A model generated the notes under the pieces. The model worked only from the letters and a program-made list of their open reading frames with translations, was not told the origin of the DNA and did not search any database. 57,146 bases of DNA from Nonomuraea sp. MG754425 (GTDB taxonomy: Bacteria > Actinomycetota > Actinomycetes > Streptosporangiales > Streptosporangiaceae), in NCBI RefSeq assembly GCF_021699195.1, contig NZ_SSXE01000036.1, forward strand, positions 1 to 57,146, given 5' to 3'. Within the stretch, counting starts at the first letter, position 1; each line of letters begins with the position of its first letter. Below are positions 1 through 9,972 of this stretch, one piece after another. The position numbers and the translations under genes are program-made.

Positions 1-46
1 CGCCCGGGTCGCTGCCCGTGGTGGTTTCCGGGTGTAGTGCAGGGGA

Positions 47-226
47 TCACTTCAGCCTGGTCTCCGCCTCCAGGTTCGCGGCCAGTTCGGCCAACGTCAC
101 CCCGCAACGGACGTTGGACAGCCCGCTTGCGCGAGGAACCAGGTTCTTGCGCATGGCCACCCATCCTCCAGCCAGGTCCTGAATGCGCCACGACGGGTAG
201 GCCCTGATCAACTGCTCCAAGGTCAC
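47..226 (-). CDS. small conserved-looking hypothetical protein, coupled downstream gene
   Basis: A 59-residue product starting at GTG 226 (VTLEQLIRAYPSW...). I chose this start because the GTG overlaps the stop of the upstream gene as GTGA (223-226), a translational-coupling arrangement. A longer in-frame ORF reaches 385, but its extra N-terminus reads through the upstream gene in another frame and looks non-coding. No domain is recognised. The short protein has an amphipathic start (LEQLIRAYPSWRI) and a helical C-terminus (LAELAANLEAETRL). It lies at the edge of the putative integrated element, so an accessory or plasmid-type role is possible. Function unknown. Confidence 0.5.
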   Translation of the reverse strand: MTLEQLIRAYPSWRIQDLAGGWVAMRKNLVPRASGLSNVRCGVTLAELAANLEAETRLK

Positions 227-573
227 GCGCACGGCGGCGCTCCGGCGATCGGCGTAGAGAGCGCATGCGGCTCTCGAAGTTGGGCGCAGTGGAAGGCGAT
301 CCGGCGCGCAGCCTGTGATGGCTCGATGGCCGGATGACGGGCGTACAGCACGCGCTTGCGGCGGGCGTCCCAACCCACTCGCCACCAGTACCGCTCACCG
401 TCACACCACACCACCAGCCCCACCCAGACCGACACCAGGGCGAGGCCGTAGCCCTCATGTACGTCCGCATGAATGCCGTGCTCGGTCTCGAAGGTCTGGC
501 GCAGACGCTCTGCAGCCAGCGCGGCTTGCGTTTTCTTGCCGTTCTTGGGCACGGCGATAATCTGGTCGTGCAT
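223..573 (-). CDS. hypothetical protein, first gene of a coupled pair
   Basis: 116 residues starting at ATG 573 (MHDQIIAVPKNGKK). The N-terminus is basic and is followed by a region rich in Trp (ERYWWRVGWDARRKRVLYARHP) and a C-terminal Cys/His segment. No signal peptide or membrane helix is visible, and I do not recognise a family. It is divergent from the HTH-UTRA gene at 770, with about 200 bases of shared upstream DNA holding two 15-bp direct repeats. Its stop overlaps the start of the next gene, so the two are probably made together. Inference: accessory protein of an integrative element, possibly controlled by the divergent regulator. Confidence 0.55.
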   Translation of the reverse strand: MHDQIIAVPKNGKKTQAALAAERLRQTFETEHGIHADVHEGYGLALVSVWVGLVVWCDGERYWWRVGWDARRKRVLYARHPAIEPSQAARRIAFHCAQLREPHALSTPIAGAPPCA

Positions 574-672
574 CGTTGACGCCCCAAAGCTCTCGATGCT
601 TCAGACCCTCGTCTGCGGGCGGTGTTACCGCACCATTTGTCCCGTAGATGGGGTCTGCTTGAGGCCCCGTTT

Positions 673-733
673 TAGGGGGGCTAAAGTCGAAGGTAGGGCT
701 GTCACCAAGCCCTCGCAATAGGGGGGCTAAAGT
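673..733. repeat. two exact 15-bp direct repeats, candidate operators
   Basis: TAGGGGGGCTAAAGT occurs at 673-687 and again at 719-733, 46 bases apart, in the shared upstream region of the divergent genes at 573 and 770. The second copy ends 18 bases before the Shine-Dalgarno (GAGGAGG, 752-758) of the regulator gene. The position suits binding sites for the HTH-UTRA protein or promoter elements. Binding is inferred and not shown by the sequence. Confidence 0.55.
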
Positions 734-769
734 GCGCCGAATGTCGGTCGCTGAGGAGGCAACGCCCGG

Positions 770-1576
770 ATGGACTTGAAGACGCTGAGGGAAGTCGCGC
801 AGGTCAGTGAGCCTGTGGAACGGGCCCGTCTCCTCAGCCGACTTATGACCGAAGAACAGGGATTGGTAGCCGAGGCTGCCAAGATGCGGCGGCAGGCCAT
901 CGCGGAGGCGCGTGAGTCCGGTATGAGCTTGGAGGAGATCGCAGGCCGGTTGGGCGTCTCGCCAGGACGCATCTCCCAGATGCGCAAGGGGCCGACGGCT
1001 CGTGCGCCGGAGGGGCCCGCGTCCCCGGCTCCTCGGGTGCTGGTGCAGCGGGCGCTGCCGACCGAGCCCGCCGTGCGGGGCTCCAAGTCCCTGTTCCTGG
1101 CGGAGGCGGAGCGACAGGGGCTCAGGGCCGACCGCCGGATGCTTTACGTCGGCCTGGAGCCCGCCAGCGATCATGTGGCCACCTGCCTGAGCGTCGAGCC
1201 CGGTACGGACATCGTGGCGCGGCGCAAGTTGATGACCGCCAATGACGTGCCGGTGCGGATCGCGACGAGCTACTTCCGCGCGGACCTGTTCGGCGATACC
1301 CGCCTGGCCGAACCGGAATTCGTGAAGCCGTCCCTGCAGTCCGCGCTGATCGCCCTGGGTTACGCGTTCGGTCACGCGGAGGAGAACCTGACCGCCAGGC
1401 CACCGACCGCCTTCGAGCGGGAGACTCTGGAGCTGGAGTCGAGCGAGTGGGTGGTTCAGGTGCTTCGTGCGAGCTATTCGACCGAGGGCACACCTGTTCA
1501 CATCCTGGAGACGATCTGCGCGGCGAACCGGCACATTTTCCCCATTGGCCAGGTCTCAGGCCACGACGAATTCTGA
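770..1576 (+). CDS. HTH-UTRA transcriptional regulator (non-canonical GntR-like)
   Basis: 268 residues from ATG 770, behind GAGGAGG at 752-758. Residues about 52-74 form a helix-turn-helix of the sigma-region-4/HTH_38 kind (MSLEEIAGRLGVSPGRISQM), preceded by a helical segment. Residues about 107-260 match the UTRA effector-binding fold of GntR/HutC regulators: a VEPGT-type strand, then DVPVRIATSYFRADL, LAEPEF, a TARPPTAFE core and a final GTPVHILETICAANRH. The usual N-terminal winged helix of GntR proteins is absent, so a different DNA-binding module has been joined to UTRA. It probably autoregulates and represses the divergent gene pair through the 15-bp repeats. In actinomycete integrative elements, KorSA-type GntR repressors play a comparable role (family knowledge). 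The ligand is unknown. Confidence 0.75.
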   Translation: MDLKTLREVAQVSEPVERARLLSRLMTEEQGLVAEAAKMRRQAIAEARESGMSLEEIAGRLGVSPGRISQMRKGPTARAPEGPASPAPRVLVQRALPTEPAVRGSKSLFLAEAERQGLRADRRMLYVGLEPASDHVATCLSVEPGTDIVARRKLMTANDVPVRIATSYFRADLFGDTRLAEPEFVKPSLQSALIALGYAFGHAEENLTARPPTAFERETLELESSEWVVQVLRASYSTEGTPVHILETICAANRHIFPIGQVSGHDEF

Positions 1577-1690
1577 GTCACCAACTGAGTGACGATCGCG
1601 ATGGACGGCCTTGGACTCCAAGGGATTCGTAAGGATCATATCCCCAGGTTGGACGGGCATTTGCCATGGTCCCGCCCCCGCGTGATGTGC

Positions 1691-1735
1691 CTGGGGACCA
1701 AGGGGTCGCAGGTTCAAATCCTGTCGTCCCGACCA
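1691..1735 (+). other. 3' half of a tRNA-Pro(GGG)-like gene: candidate attachment-site scar
   Basis: The 3' part of a tRNA can be read here: remnant of an anticodon loop (CTGGGG), variable region, a T-arm with stem GCAGG/CCTGT and loop TTCAAAT (1708-1724), the acceptor 3' strand CGTCCCG (1725-1731), discriminator A and an encoded CCA (1733-1735). The sequence resembles actinomycete tRNA-Pro from memory. No D-arm or matching 5' acceptor strand (CGGGACG) exists in the 90 bases upstream, so it is not a whole tRNA. A tRNA-type terminator follows 18 bases later. This is the expected product of a tyrosine-integrase insertion into the 3' end of a tRNA, with the intact tRNA and integrase lying left of the window. 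Confidence 0.7.
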
Positions 1736-1752
1736 GGTTCTAGCCGGTCAGA

Positions 1753-1784
1753 AGGGGTGCCAGAGCTTCCCTGGCACCCCTTTT
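1753..1784 (+). terminator. intrinsic terminator downstream of the tRNA remnant
   Basis: Perfect inverted repeat GGGGTGCCAG (1754-1763) and CTGGCACCCC (1771-1780) with a 7-base loop, followed by TTTT. This is the terminator expected just after a tRNA gene. It supports the view that DNA to its right is the original chromosomal flank of the tRNA locus. Confidence 0.85.
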
Positions 1785-2137
1785 CGGGAGTTCGGCTTCG
1801 GTGCTCAACCGGGAGAGCCAAGCAACTCCGCCTTCTCGCACACTTGTCGCACTTGGTCAGCGGTCGCCTTCCCCCCAGCCGTGCACGACCGGGTTATGCC
1901 TGAGTACGGTCGGAGCCAACCCGGCCATCATGACCCACGGCTCGGGATCGAGGATCGTGGAGCGTCAAAGACCACCCGGAATACCCTCTGATGGGCACTC
2001 CACCGGGAAAGTGCACCAGGCACGACGGATACTTCACGATCGACGCGGAGAGTGTCGTCACGTCCCCGTAGACGGTGTCGGGCGGGAGACGCTCCGGCAT
2101 CAGGGGAAACGTCCCCGAATGGGGCGGGAAGGCTAGG
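1785..2137. other. intergenic region without a supported gene
   Basis: About 350 bases between the terminator and the next gene. A minus-strand reading frame from ATG 2100 to 1894 has moderate protein-like composition (MPERLPPDTVYGDV...) but no ribosome-binding site or recognisable family, so it is not called. A short GGGGA/TCCCC hairpin lies at 2103-2116. Otherwise I see nothing. Confidence 0.4.
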
Positions 2138-3079
2138 ATGCCGCGCATGCAGCGACCCCTCGCCCACAAGCTGGCCGTCGGTCTGATCGCCGTGCTCTGG
2201 GTCGGTCTCGCCGGTGGCATCGTGCTCGTCTGGTCGAGCGACTCCGCGCCCTTCGAGATCTTCGCGGGGGTGTTCTGGACCTGCGTCTGGTACTTCTGGG
2301 TGGCCCGGGTCTGGATGGGCGGGCCGATGGCGATCGGGCTCATGCGCAAGGCGCTGCTCATCCTCGGCCCGATCATGATCGTCAGCTTCGTGCTGGCCGT
2401 CGGGATCACCGGCGGCGAGGTGTACCCGTCGCAGTTGATCGGGGTCGCGTCCGCGCTGTGCGGCATCGCCGGCGGGGTGCTGCTCCGCCGTGAGGACGTC
2501 AAACGGTGGAGCCTGTCCACCGTCCAGACGCGGGTGGTCGTTCAGCCGCCCGACGGAACCGCCTTCGACCTGCGGTCCGCCTCGCTCAGGCAGGAGCGGG
2601 GCATGTTCGGCTGCCTGATGCTCGTCATCGGCGCGGTCGTGCTGATCGTGGTCGGCGTCATCGGCGCGATGTTGCCCGCGGGGCGTGGGGTCGACGCCCC
2701 CGACTACATCGCCTTCATGGTCGGCGTGGTGCTGGTGGTGGTCATCGGCGTCGCCGGATACGTCCGGATCGACCGGAAGGCCAGGGCGATGGGCGTCCTC
2801 TCCGTCACCACGCGGGGCATCGACGAGCACCCCTGGTCCAGGCTCCGCTCGGTCACCCTGTCACACGCGGGCGAGACGGCCGTCGTCGCCGGGGTCCGCA
2901 GGTACCCGGGGGCGCGGCTGGACCTGTCCCTCTACGACGAGCCGGACGTCCGCCACCTCGCCCTGCCCAACGACGCGCCCCTGCACGCCTCGATCGCGGC
3001 GGCACTGGCGGCGCACTCCCCCGACGGCGTGTTCCTCGGCTGGGTACGACGCGACGGCGACCTGCGTCCGGCCCGCTGA
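2138..3079 (+). CDS. polytopic membrane protein of unknown function
   Basis: 313 residues from ATG 2138 (MPRMQRPLAHK), chosen because GGGAAGG at 2126-2132 is 5 bases upstream; ATG 2147 is the alternative. About six hydrophobic segments are visible: two near the N-terminus (LAVGLIAVLWVGLAGGIVLVW and the next stretch around WTCVWYFWV), two in the middle, and two after a charged loop of roughly 45 residues (GCLMLVIGAVVLIVVGV and IAFMVGVVLVVVIGVAGYV). A soluble C-terminal domain of about 100 residues follows, probably cytoplasmic, ending in LGWVRRDGD. No family is recognised. It is convergent with sdhB and shares a strong hairpin with it. Confidence 0.7.
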   Translation: MPRMQRPLAHKLAVGLIAVLWVGLAGGIVLVWSSDSAPFEIFAGVFWTCVWYFWVARVWMGGPMAIGLMRKALLILGPIMIVSFVLAVGITGGEVYPSQLIGVASALCGIAGGVLLRREDVKRWSLSTVQTRVVVQPPDGTAFDLRSASLRQERGMFGCLMLVIGAVVLIVVGVIGAMLPAGRGVDAPDYIAFMVGVVLVVVIGVAGYVRIDRKARAMGVLSVTTRGIDEHPWSRLRSVTLSHAGETAVVAGVRRYPGARLDLSLYDEPDVRHLALPNDAPLHASIAAALAAHSPDGVFLGWVRRDGDLRPAR

Positions 3080-3091
3080 GACCACACGAAG

Positions 3092-3139
3092 CCGCCCGCG
3101 CCGGGCCGCTCCGGTAAGGGAGCGCTCGTGCGCGGGCGG
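3092..3139. terminator. long hairpin between convergent genes
   Basis: CCGCCCGCGC (3092-3101) pairs perfectly with GCGCGGGCGG (3130-3139), and an inner GCTCC/GGAGC stem lies in the loop. It sits between the convergent stops at 3079 and 3165, so a bidirectional factor-assisted terminator is likely. There is no U-tract. Confidence 0.55.
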
Positions 3140-3164
3140 GTCCGGTGTCTCGCCGCGAACGGCT

Positions 3165-3901
3165 CTACTTGGCGTTGGCCTTGAGGTAGTCGCTGTTCAT
3201 CTGGGCGATGGTGTCGAGCGGGATGCCCTTCGGGCACACCGCCGTGCACTCGCCGGTGTTCGTGCAGCCGCCGAAGCCCTCGCTGTCCATCTGGTCCACC
3301 ATGGCCTTGGCGCGCGACAGGCGCTCCGGCTGGCCCTGCGGCAGCAGGCTGAGGTGGGTGATCTTGGCGGCGGTGAAGAGCGAGGCCGAGCCGTTCGGGC
3401 AGGCCGCGACGCAGGCGCCGCAGCCGATGCAGGTGGCCGCGTCGAAGGCGGCGTCCGCGTCCTCCTTGCGCACCGGGACGCTGTGCGCGTCCGGGGCCGA
3501 GCCCGCCGGGACCGAGACGAAGCCGCCCGCCTGGATGATGCGGTCGAACGCGCTGCGGTCCACCACCAGGTCCTTGACGACCGGGAACGGGGCCGCGCGC
3601 CACGGCTCGATGGTGATCTCGGCGCCGTCCTCGAAGTGGCGCATGTGGAGCTGGCAGGTGGTCGTCGCGCGCTGCTCGCCGTGGGCGACGCCGTTGATGA
3701 CCATGCCGCACATGCCGCAGATGCCCTCGCGGCAGTCGTGGTCGAAGGCGATCGGGTCGTCGCCCTCCACGATGAGGCGCTCGTTGAGGACGTCCAGCAT
3801 CTCCAGGAACGACATGTCCGGGGAGACGTCCTCCACCTTGTACGTCACCATGCGTCCCGCGTCCGAGGGGCCGCTCTGACGCCATACGCGCAGGGTCAGG
3901 T

Positions 3902-3905
<4 letters not shown>
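3165..3905 (-). CDS. sdhB: succinate dehydrogenase iron-sulfur subunit (set 1)
   Basis: 246 residues from GTG 3905, which overlaps the sdhA stop as GTGA. SdhB passes electrons from FAD to the quinone site through three clusters. All ligand motifs are present: the ferredoxin-type [2Fe-2S] set [10 protein letters not shown] with a later TTTCQ, the [4Fe-4S] set [12 protein letters not shown], and the third set [12 protein letters not shown], which serves the [3Fe-4S] cluster and the last 4Fe-4S ligand. Length matches type-B enzymes such as the sdhCAB set of corynebacteria. It is the last gene of an sdhC-sdhA-sdhB operon with overlapping stops and starts. Confidence 0.95.
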
Positions 3906-5823
<1,918 letters not shown>

Positions 5824-5827
<4 letters not shown>

Positions 5828-6579
5828 TTGACAACTCCGAACGTGATCGCGAGGGGCGGGGCCAGGAAGCCGACCACCAGGACGATGGAGATCAGCCCGG
5901 CCGTGGCGCGCAGGACCTTGTTGCGGTCGCGGTTGGCCCAGCCCAGCGTCTGGAAGGCGCTCCAGATGCCGTGCCGCAGGTGCAGGCCGACCATGACGAC
6001 GGCGACGAGGTAGAGCAGCGTCACCCACCAGCGGGAGGGGTCGAACCCGGCGATCATCCGGTCGGCGGGCGCGGAGTCGAAGCCCTTGGGGTTGACCACG
6101 CCGAAGGTCAGGTCGAGCAGGTGCCAGATCACGAAGAACACGATCGTCAGGCCGCCCCAGCGCATGATGTGCGTGGTGTAGCCGTTGGCCTGCGACTTCT
6201 TGGCCACGTACTTGACGGGCCTGGCCTTGCCCGCGCGGTACGACAGCGAGATCGCGGCCCACATGTGCAGGACGACCGCGAGCACGAGGCCGATCTCCAG
6301 GATCGTCAGCACCGAGCGGTACGGCGCGATCGGCTCCAGCAGGGTGCGCAGCGCGTGGGCGTAGTCGTTGAAGGAGTCGCGGCCGAAGAAGATCTTCAGG
6401 TTGCCCAGCATGTGCAGGACGAGGAAGCCCACCATCACGGCGCCCGTGACGGCCATGACGACTTTCTTGCCGTTGGACGACGTCAGGAACCCGCCCGGCT
6501 TCTTCCGTGTTGGTGTCTTCTTGGCAGCAGGGGTGTTAACAGGCGCGGTGGCGGAGCCGCGCTCTATCGTGGCAGTCAC
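5824..6579 (-). CDS. sdhC: succinate dehydrogenase cytochrome b subunit (set 1)
   Basis: 251 residues from GTG 6579. This is the type-B membrane anchor (one polypeptide in place of SdhC plus SdhD). After a basic Pro-rich N-terminus there are five hydrophobic helices, including [72 protein letters not shown] and the final [16 protein letters not shown]. Histidines in helices 1, 2, 3 and 4 (LHML, LHMW, WHLL, LHLRHG) are placed to bind two hemes and line a menaquinone site. No strong ribosome-binding site precedes the start. It heads the sdhCAB operon, divergent from the LysR gene. Confidence 0.93.
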
Positions 6580-6636
6580 GTTTGAACGCTAGGTATCCAG
6601 CGATGATCCGTCCAAGTCATGATGGGCCTGGTTTCG

Positions 6637-6651
6637 ATAGCCCTGGGCTAT
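6637..6651. promoter_or_regulatory. 15-bp palindrome, candidate LysR box (T-N11-A)
   Basis: ATAGCCC-T-GGGCTAT is a perfect palindrome containing T-N11-A (T6638, A6650). It lies midway in the 131-base gap between the divergent sdhC and lysR-type starts. Position and symmetry match LysR-family operators (family knowledge). That the neighbouring LysR protein binds it is inferred. Confidence 0.65.
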
Positions 6652-6710
6652 GATGCGGGTAGGCGCGGCTTTATCAGCTTCTTATACCGCGCCGGTGCGA
6701 GGAAAATCAC

Positions 6711-7640
6711 ATGCAGTTCCAGCAGCTCGCGTACTTCGTGGCGGTGGCGGAGAGCCGGCATTTCACCCAGGCGGCCGAGCGCATGCGGGTCGCGCAGCCG
6801 TCGCTCAGCAAGCAGATCAAGGCGCTCGAGGAGGATCTCGGCGCGCGGTTGTTCTCGCGGGCGCGCGGCAACGTCACGCTGACGGCCGCCGGTGAGGCGC
6901 TGCTGCCCCTCGCCCGCCGGATCCTGGCCGACGCCGACACCGCCAGGCAGGAGGTCGCCCAGCTCACCGGGCTGCGCGGCGGCCGGGTGCGGCTCGGGGC
7001 CACGCCGTCGCTCTGCGCGGGGCTGCTGGCCGACGCGCTGGCCCGCTTCCACCGCACGTACCCGGGCATCGAACTGCTGGTGGAGGAGGGCGGCTCGCGC
7101 GACCTGGTCAGGGCGCTGGCCAGAGGGCAGCTCGACCTGTCGCTGATCATCATGCCGCTGCAGAGCGACGACCCCGCGCTGGTGACCGAGGAGATCCTGC
7201 ACGAGAACCTCGTCGTCGTCGCGCCCTCCCACGAGCAGATCAAGGGCCCCTACCTGCGGATCGATGACCTGCGGGGCAGGCCGATGGTGATGTTCCGGCG
7301 CGGCTACGACCTGCGCGAGGCCACGCTGGCGGCCTGCCGGCAGGCCGGGTTCGAGCCCAGGTTCGCGGTGCAGGGCGGGGAGATGGACGCCGTGCTGCGG
7401 TTCGTGGAGGCAGGGCTCGGGGTGGCGGTGGTGCCGTCGATGGTGCTCGACGGGCGTCCCGGGCTGCTGGGCACGCCACTGGCCCCGCCCGGCCTGAGCC
7501 GTACGATCGCGCTCGCGCACCGCAAGGACGTCGAGCCGACCAGGGCCGCGCAGGCGTTCAGGGAGACCCTGCTGTCCTTCGTGGTCGAAGCCGGTCACGA
7601 AGGCACGCTTCCGCAAGGGGTCGCGCTCATCGCAGAATGA
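6711..7640 (+). CDS. LysR-family transcriptional regulator
   Basis: 309 residues, ATG 6711 behind GAGGA. The N-terminal winged HTH (QLAYFVAVAESRHFTQAAERMRVAQPSLSKQIKALEEDLG) is a textbook LysR DNA-binding domain. Residues about 90-300 are the periplasmic-binding-protein-like effector domain (GGRVRLGATPSLCAGLLADAL; LSLIIMPL; VEAGLGVAVVPSMV). It is divergent from sdhCAB with a LysR-type palindrome between them, so control of sdhCAB by succinate or a related acid is a reasonable inference. Its stop overlaps the start of the next gene as ATGA, which puts a metabolite-sensing regulator in the same transcript as a phosphorelay set. Confidence 0.9.
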   Translation: MQFQQLAYFVAVAESRHFTQAAERMRVAQPSLSKQIKALEEDLGARLFSRARGNVTLTAAGEALLPLARRILADADTARQEVAQLTGLRGGRVRLGATPSLCAGLLADALARFHRTYPGIELLVEEGGSRDLVRALARGQLDLSLIIMPLQSDDPALVTEEILHENLVVVAPSHEQIKGPYLRIDDLRGRPMVMFRRGYDLREATLAACRQAGFEPRFAVQGGEMDAVLRFVEAGLGVAVVPSMVLDGRPGLLGTPLAPPGLSRTIALAHRKDVEPTRAAQAFRETLLSFVVEAGHEGTLPQGVALIAE

Positions 7641-8809
7641 GCACCAAGAGGCCCGACTCTCGGAGAGGCGTGTTGACGGCAAATCTCTCGGAAACGTTGA
7701 CCCTGCTCCTCATCGAGGACGACGACGGTGACGCGCTCCTCGTCGAGGAGCTGCTCAAACAGGCCGAGGCCCCGCCCCGGATCCTGCGGGCGCGCAGCCT
7801 GCGCGAGGCCAGGACGAAGCTGACCCCCCAGATCCAGTGCGTCCTGGTGGATCTCTCCCTGCCCGACGCCAGCCGGCTGGAGGCGCTGGACGAGGTGCTG
7901 GCCGTGGCCCCGCCGCACACGGCCGTGCTGGTGCTCACCGGGCTCAGGGACGTGCACGTGGGCGTCTCGGCCGTGCAGTCCGGCGCCCAGGACTACCTGG
8001 TCAAGGGTGACGTGGACGCGCGGCTACTGGCCCGCTCCATCACGTACTCGATGGAGCGCAAGCGCGCCGACCTGGCCCAGCTCAAGCTCGTCCAGGCGGA
8101 GCTGACGGCCAAGGAGAACGCGCGGCTGGAGCGGGCCCTGCTGCCCGGCCCGCTGCTGCGTACGGCGGCGATCGAGCACGTCACCCGCTACCTGCCCGGC
8201 AGCGGCGGCACCCTGGCGGGCGACTTCTTCGACACCGTGCAGACCCCCGACGGGGCGGTGCACGTGGTGGTCGGCGACGTGTGCGGGCACGGCCCCGACG
8301 AGGCCGCGCTCGGCGTGGCGCTGCGCATCGCCTGGCGCACGCTGGTGCTGGCCGGGCAGACGGGCGACACGCTGTTGCGCACGCTCGACGCCCTGCTGCG
8401 GGCCGAGCGCAAGGCCCCGGAGATCTTCACCACGCTCTGCATGGCCACGATCGCCCCCGACCTGGCCTCGGCCCGGATGCGCGTGGTCGGCCACCCGCCG
8501 CCGGTGCTGGTCCGCGACGGCACGGTGGACGTGGTGCGCGGCACCCCCTCCGGCCCGCCGCTCGGGATCTTCCAGGACGCGCGGTGGCCGGTGATCGACG
8601 TCCCGCTGGGCGCGGAGTGGACGATGATGCTCTACACCGACGGCCTGATCGAGGCGGCGTCGAGCCGGCCCAGCCGGTTCCTGGGCGTGGAGGGGCTGGT
8701 CGGCCTGGTTCGCGAGCACGGCGGGGTCGACCTCGACCGGCTCATCACCCACGTGGGCACACTGAGCGACGATCTGGCGGTGGTCATGGTCCGCAGGAGG
8801 AGCCGATGA
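7637..8809 (+). CDS. response regulator receiver-PP2C (SpoIIE/RsbU-type) phosphatase
   Basis: 390 residues from ATG 7637 (ATGA overlap with the LysR gene). A TTG at 7673 with GGAGAGG just upstream is an alternative start. Residues about 20-140 are a receiver domain: acidic cluster LIEDDDGD, phospho-acceptor Asp near 72 (CVLVDLSLPDA), and the conserved Lys in DYLVKGD. A short helical linker leads to a PP2C domain with metal-binding motifs LAGDFFD, VVGDVCGHG, VVGHPPPVL, LYTDGLIE and LSDDLAVV. Such proteins dephosphorylate STAS anti-anti-sigma factors in partner switching. No STAS or anti-sigma gene is adjacent, so the target is distant or different. A histidine kinase overlaps it downstream. 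Confidence 0.9.
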   Translation: MSTKRPDSRRGVLTANLSETLTLLLIEDDDGDALLVEELLKQAEAPPRILRARSLREARTKLTPQIQCVLVDLSLPDASRLEALDEVLAVAPPHTAVLVLTGLRDVHVGVSAVQSGAQDYLVKGDVDARLLARSITYSMERKRADLAQLKLVQAELTAKENARLERALLPGPLLRTAAIEHVTRYLPGSGGTLAGDFFDTVQTPDGAVHVVVGDVCGHGPDEAALGVALRIAWRTLVLAGQTGDTLLRTLDALLRAERKAPEIFTTLCMATIAPDLASARMRVVGHPPPVLVRDGTVDVVRGTPSGPPLGIFQDARWPVIDVPLGAEWTMMLYTDGLIEAASSRPSRFLGVEGLVGLVREHGGVDLDRLITHVGTLSDDLAVVMVRRRSR

Positions 8810-9972
8810 GCATCAATCCGCTGCCGCCCCCCAGAGAGCCGACCGGCCTGGGCCGGCTGCCGGCCGCCCGCTGGTTCCTGCTGGTGGGGGCGCTGGCGGG
8901 GGTCACGCTCGCGGCGGGGGCGGCCATCGTCATGACGCTGAACGCCCGCGCCGCGCTGCTCGACCCGCGGACCGAGGTGGCCGCCCAGCTCGACCTGCTG
9001 ATCGTGATCCTCATCGCGCTGTTCGCGCTGCTGCTGGTGCTGGGCGTGGCGCTGGGGGCCGTCGTCCACTACGCGCTGCTGAAGCCCGTCAGCCGGCTCA
9101 CGGCGCAGGTCCGTACGGTGGCCGCGGGCGACTTCGACCACCGCCTGCACGTCGATCACCCGGCGGAGCTGGCCGAACTGTCCAGCCACATCGACTCCAT
9201 GCGCGCCCGCATCGTCTCGGCCTGGCGGACGGCCGCCGACCAGGCCGAGGAGCTGCGCAGGTCCAACAGCGAGCTGGAGCAGTTCGCGTACGTGGCCAGC
9301 CACGACCTCCAGGAGCCGCTGCGCAAGGTCGCCAGCTTCACCCAGATGCTGGAGCAGCGCTACGGCCCGCAGCTCGACGAGCGCGCCAGGCAGTACATCC
9401 ACTACGCGGTGGACGGCGCCAAGCGCATGCAACTGCTGATCAACGACCTGCTGGACTTCTCCAGGGTCGGCCGGGTCACCGGCGAGAGGTCGGAGGTCGA
9501 CTCGGGCGCGGCGCTGGACCGGGCGCTGGACAACCTCTCGGCCACGATCGAGGAGGCCGGGGCCGTCGTCACCCGCGACGAACTGCCCCGCGTCAACGGC
9601 AACGAGACGCAGCTCACCCAGCTCTTCCAGAACCTGGTCGAGAACGCCGTCAAGTTCCGCTCGGAGGAGCCGCCGCGCGTGCACGTCGGGGCCAGACGCG
9701 ACGGCGAGTTGTGGGAGTTCTCCTGCTCCGACAACGGCATCGGGGTCGAGCCCAAGTACGCCGACCGCATCTTCCTCATCTTCCAGCGCCTGCACGCGCG
9801 CGACGTGTACCCCGGCACCGGCATCGGGCTGGCCCTGTGCCGGAAGATCGTCGAGTACCACGGCGGCCGGCTCTGGCTCGACGGCGCTCCCGACAGCGAT
9901 CCCGGTGACGACACGGACGGCCGGGGCGCGACCTTCCGCTGGACACTGCCCGCGACGGGAGGCCCTCGATGA
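8806..9972 (+). CDS. membrane sensor histidine kinase with HAMP domain
   Basis: 388 residues; ATG 8806 overlaps the upstream stop (ATGA) and has AGGAGG at 8795-8800. Two membrane helices (about residues 23-45 and 66-90) bracket only about 20 residues, so there is almost no extracellular sensor. A HAMP segment follows ([21 protein letters not shown]). The kinase core has the H-box [15 protein letters not shown]-box [10 protein letters not shown]1 box CSDNGIGV, F-box IFLIFQRLH and G2 box GTGIGLAL. The H-box type with a DLQEPLRKV motif is that of phytochrome/Rcp1-like kinases. Its partners are probably the receiver-PP2C protein before it and the single-domain receiver after it. Confidence 0.92.
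   Translation: MSINPLPPPREPTGLGRLPAARWFLLVGALAGVTLAAGAAIVMTLNARAALLDPRTEVAAQLDLLIVILIALFALLLVLGVALGAVVHYALLKPVSRLTAQVRTVAAGDFDHRLHVDHPAELAELSSHIDSMRARIVSAWRTAADQAEELRRSNSELEQFAYVASHDLQEPLRKVASFTQMLEQRYGPQLDERARQYIHYAVDGAKRMQLLINDLLDFSRVGRVTGERSEVDSGAALDRALDNLSATIEEAGAVVTRDELPRVNGNETQLTQLFQNLVENAVKFRSEEPPRVHVGARRDGELWEFSCSDNGIGVEPKYADRIFLIFQRLHARDVYPGTGIGLALCRKIVEYHGGRLWLDGAPDSDPGDDTDGRGATFRWTLPATGGPR

Noticed and set aside
1620..1735. Possible complete tRNA gene
   Set aside because: Only the 3' half can be folded. There is no D-arm and no 5' acceptor strand matching CGTCCCG within 90 bases upstream.
1894..2100. Minus-strand frame with protein-like sequence starting MPERLPPDTVYGDV
   Set aside because: No ribosome-binding site, no recognisable family and a short length. 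It lies next to the element boundary, so it may be debris.
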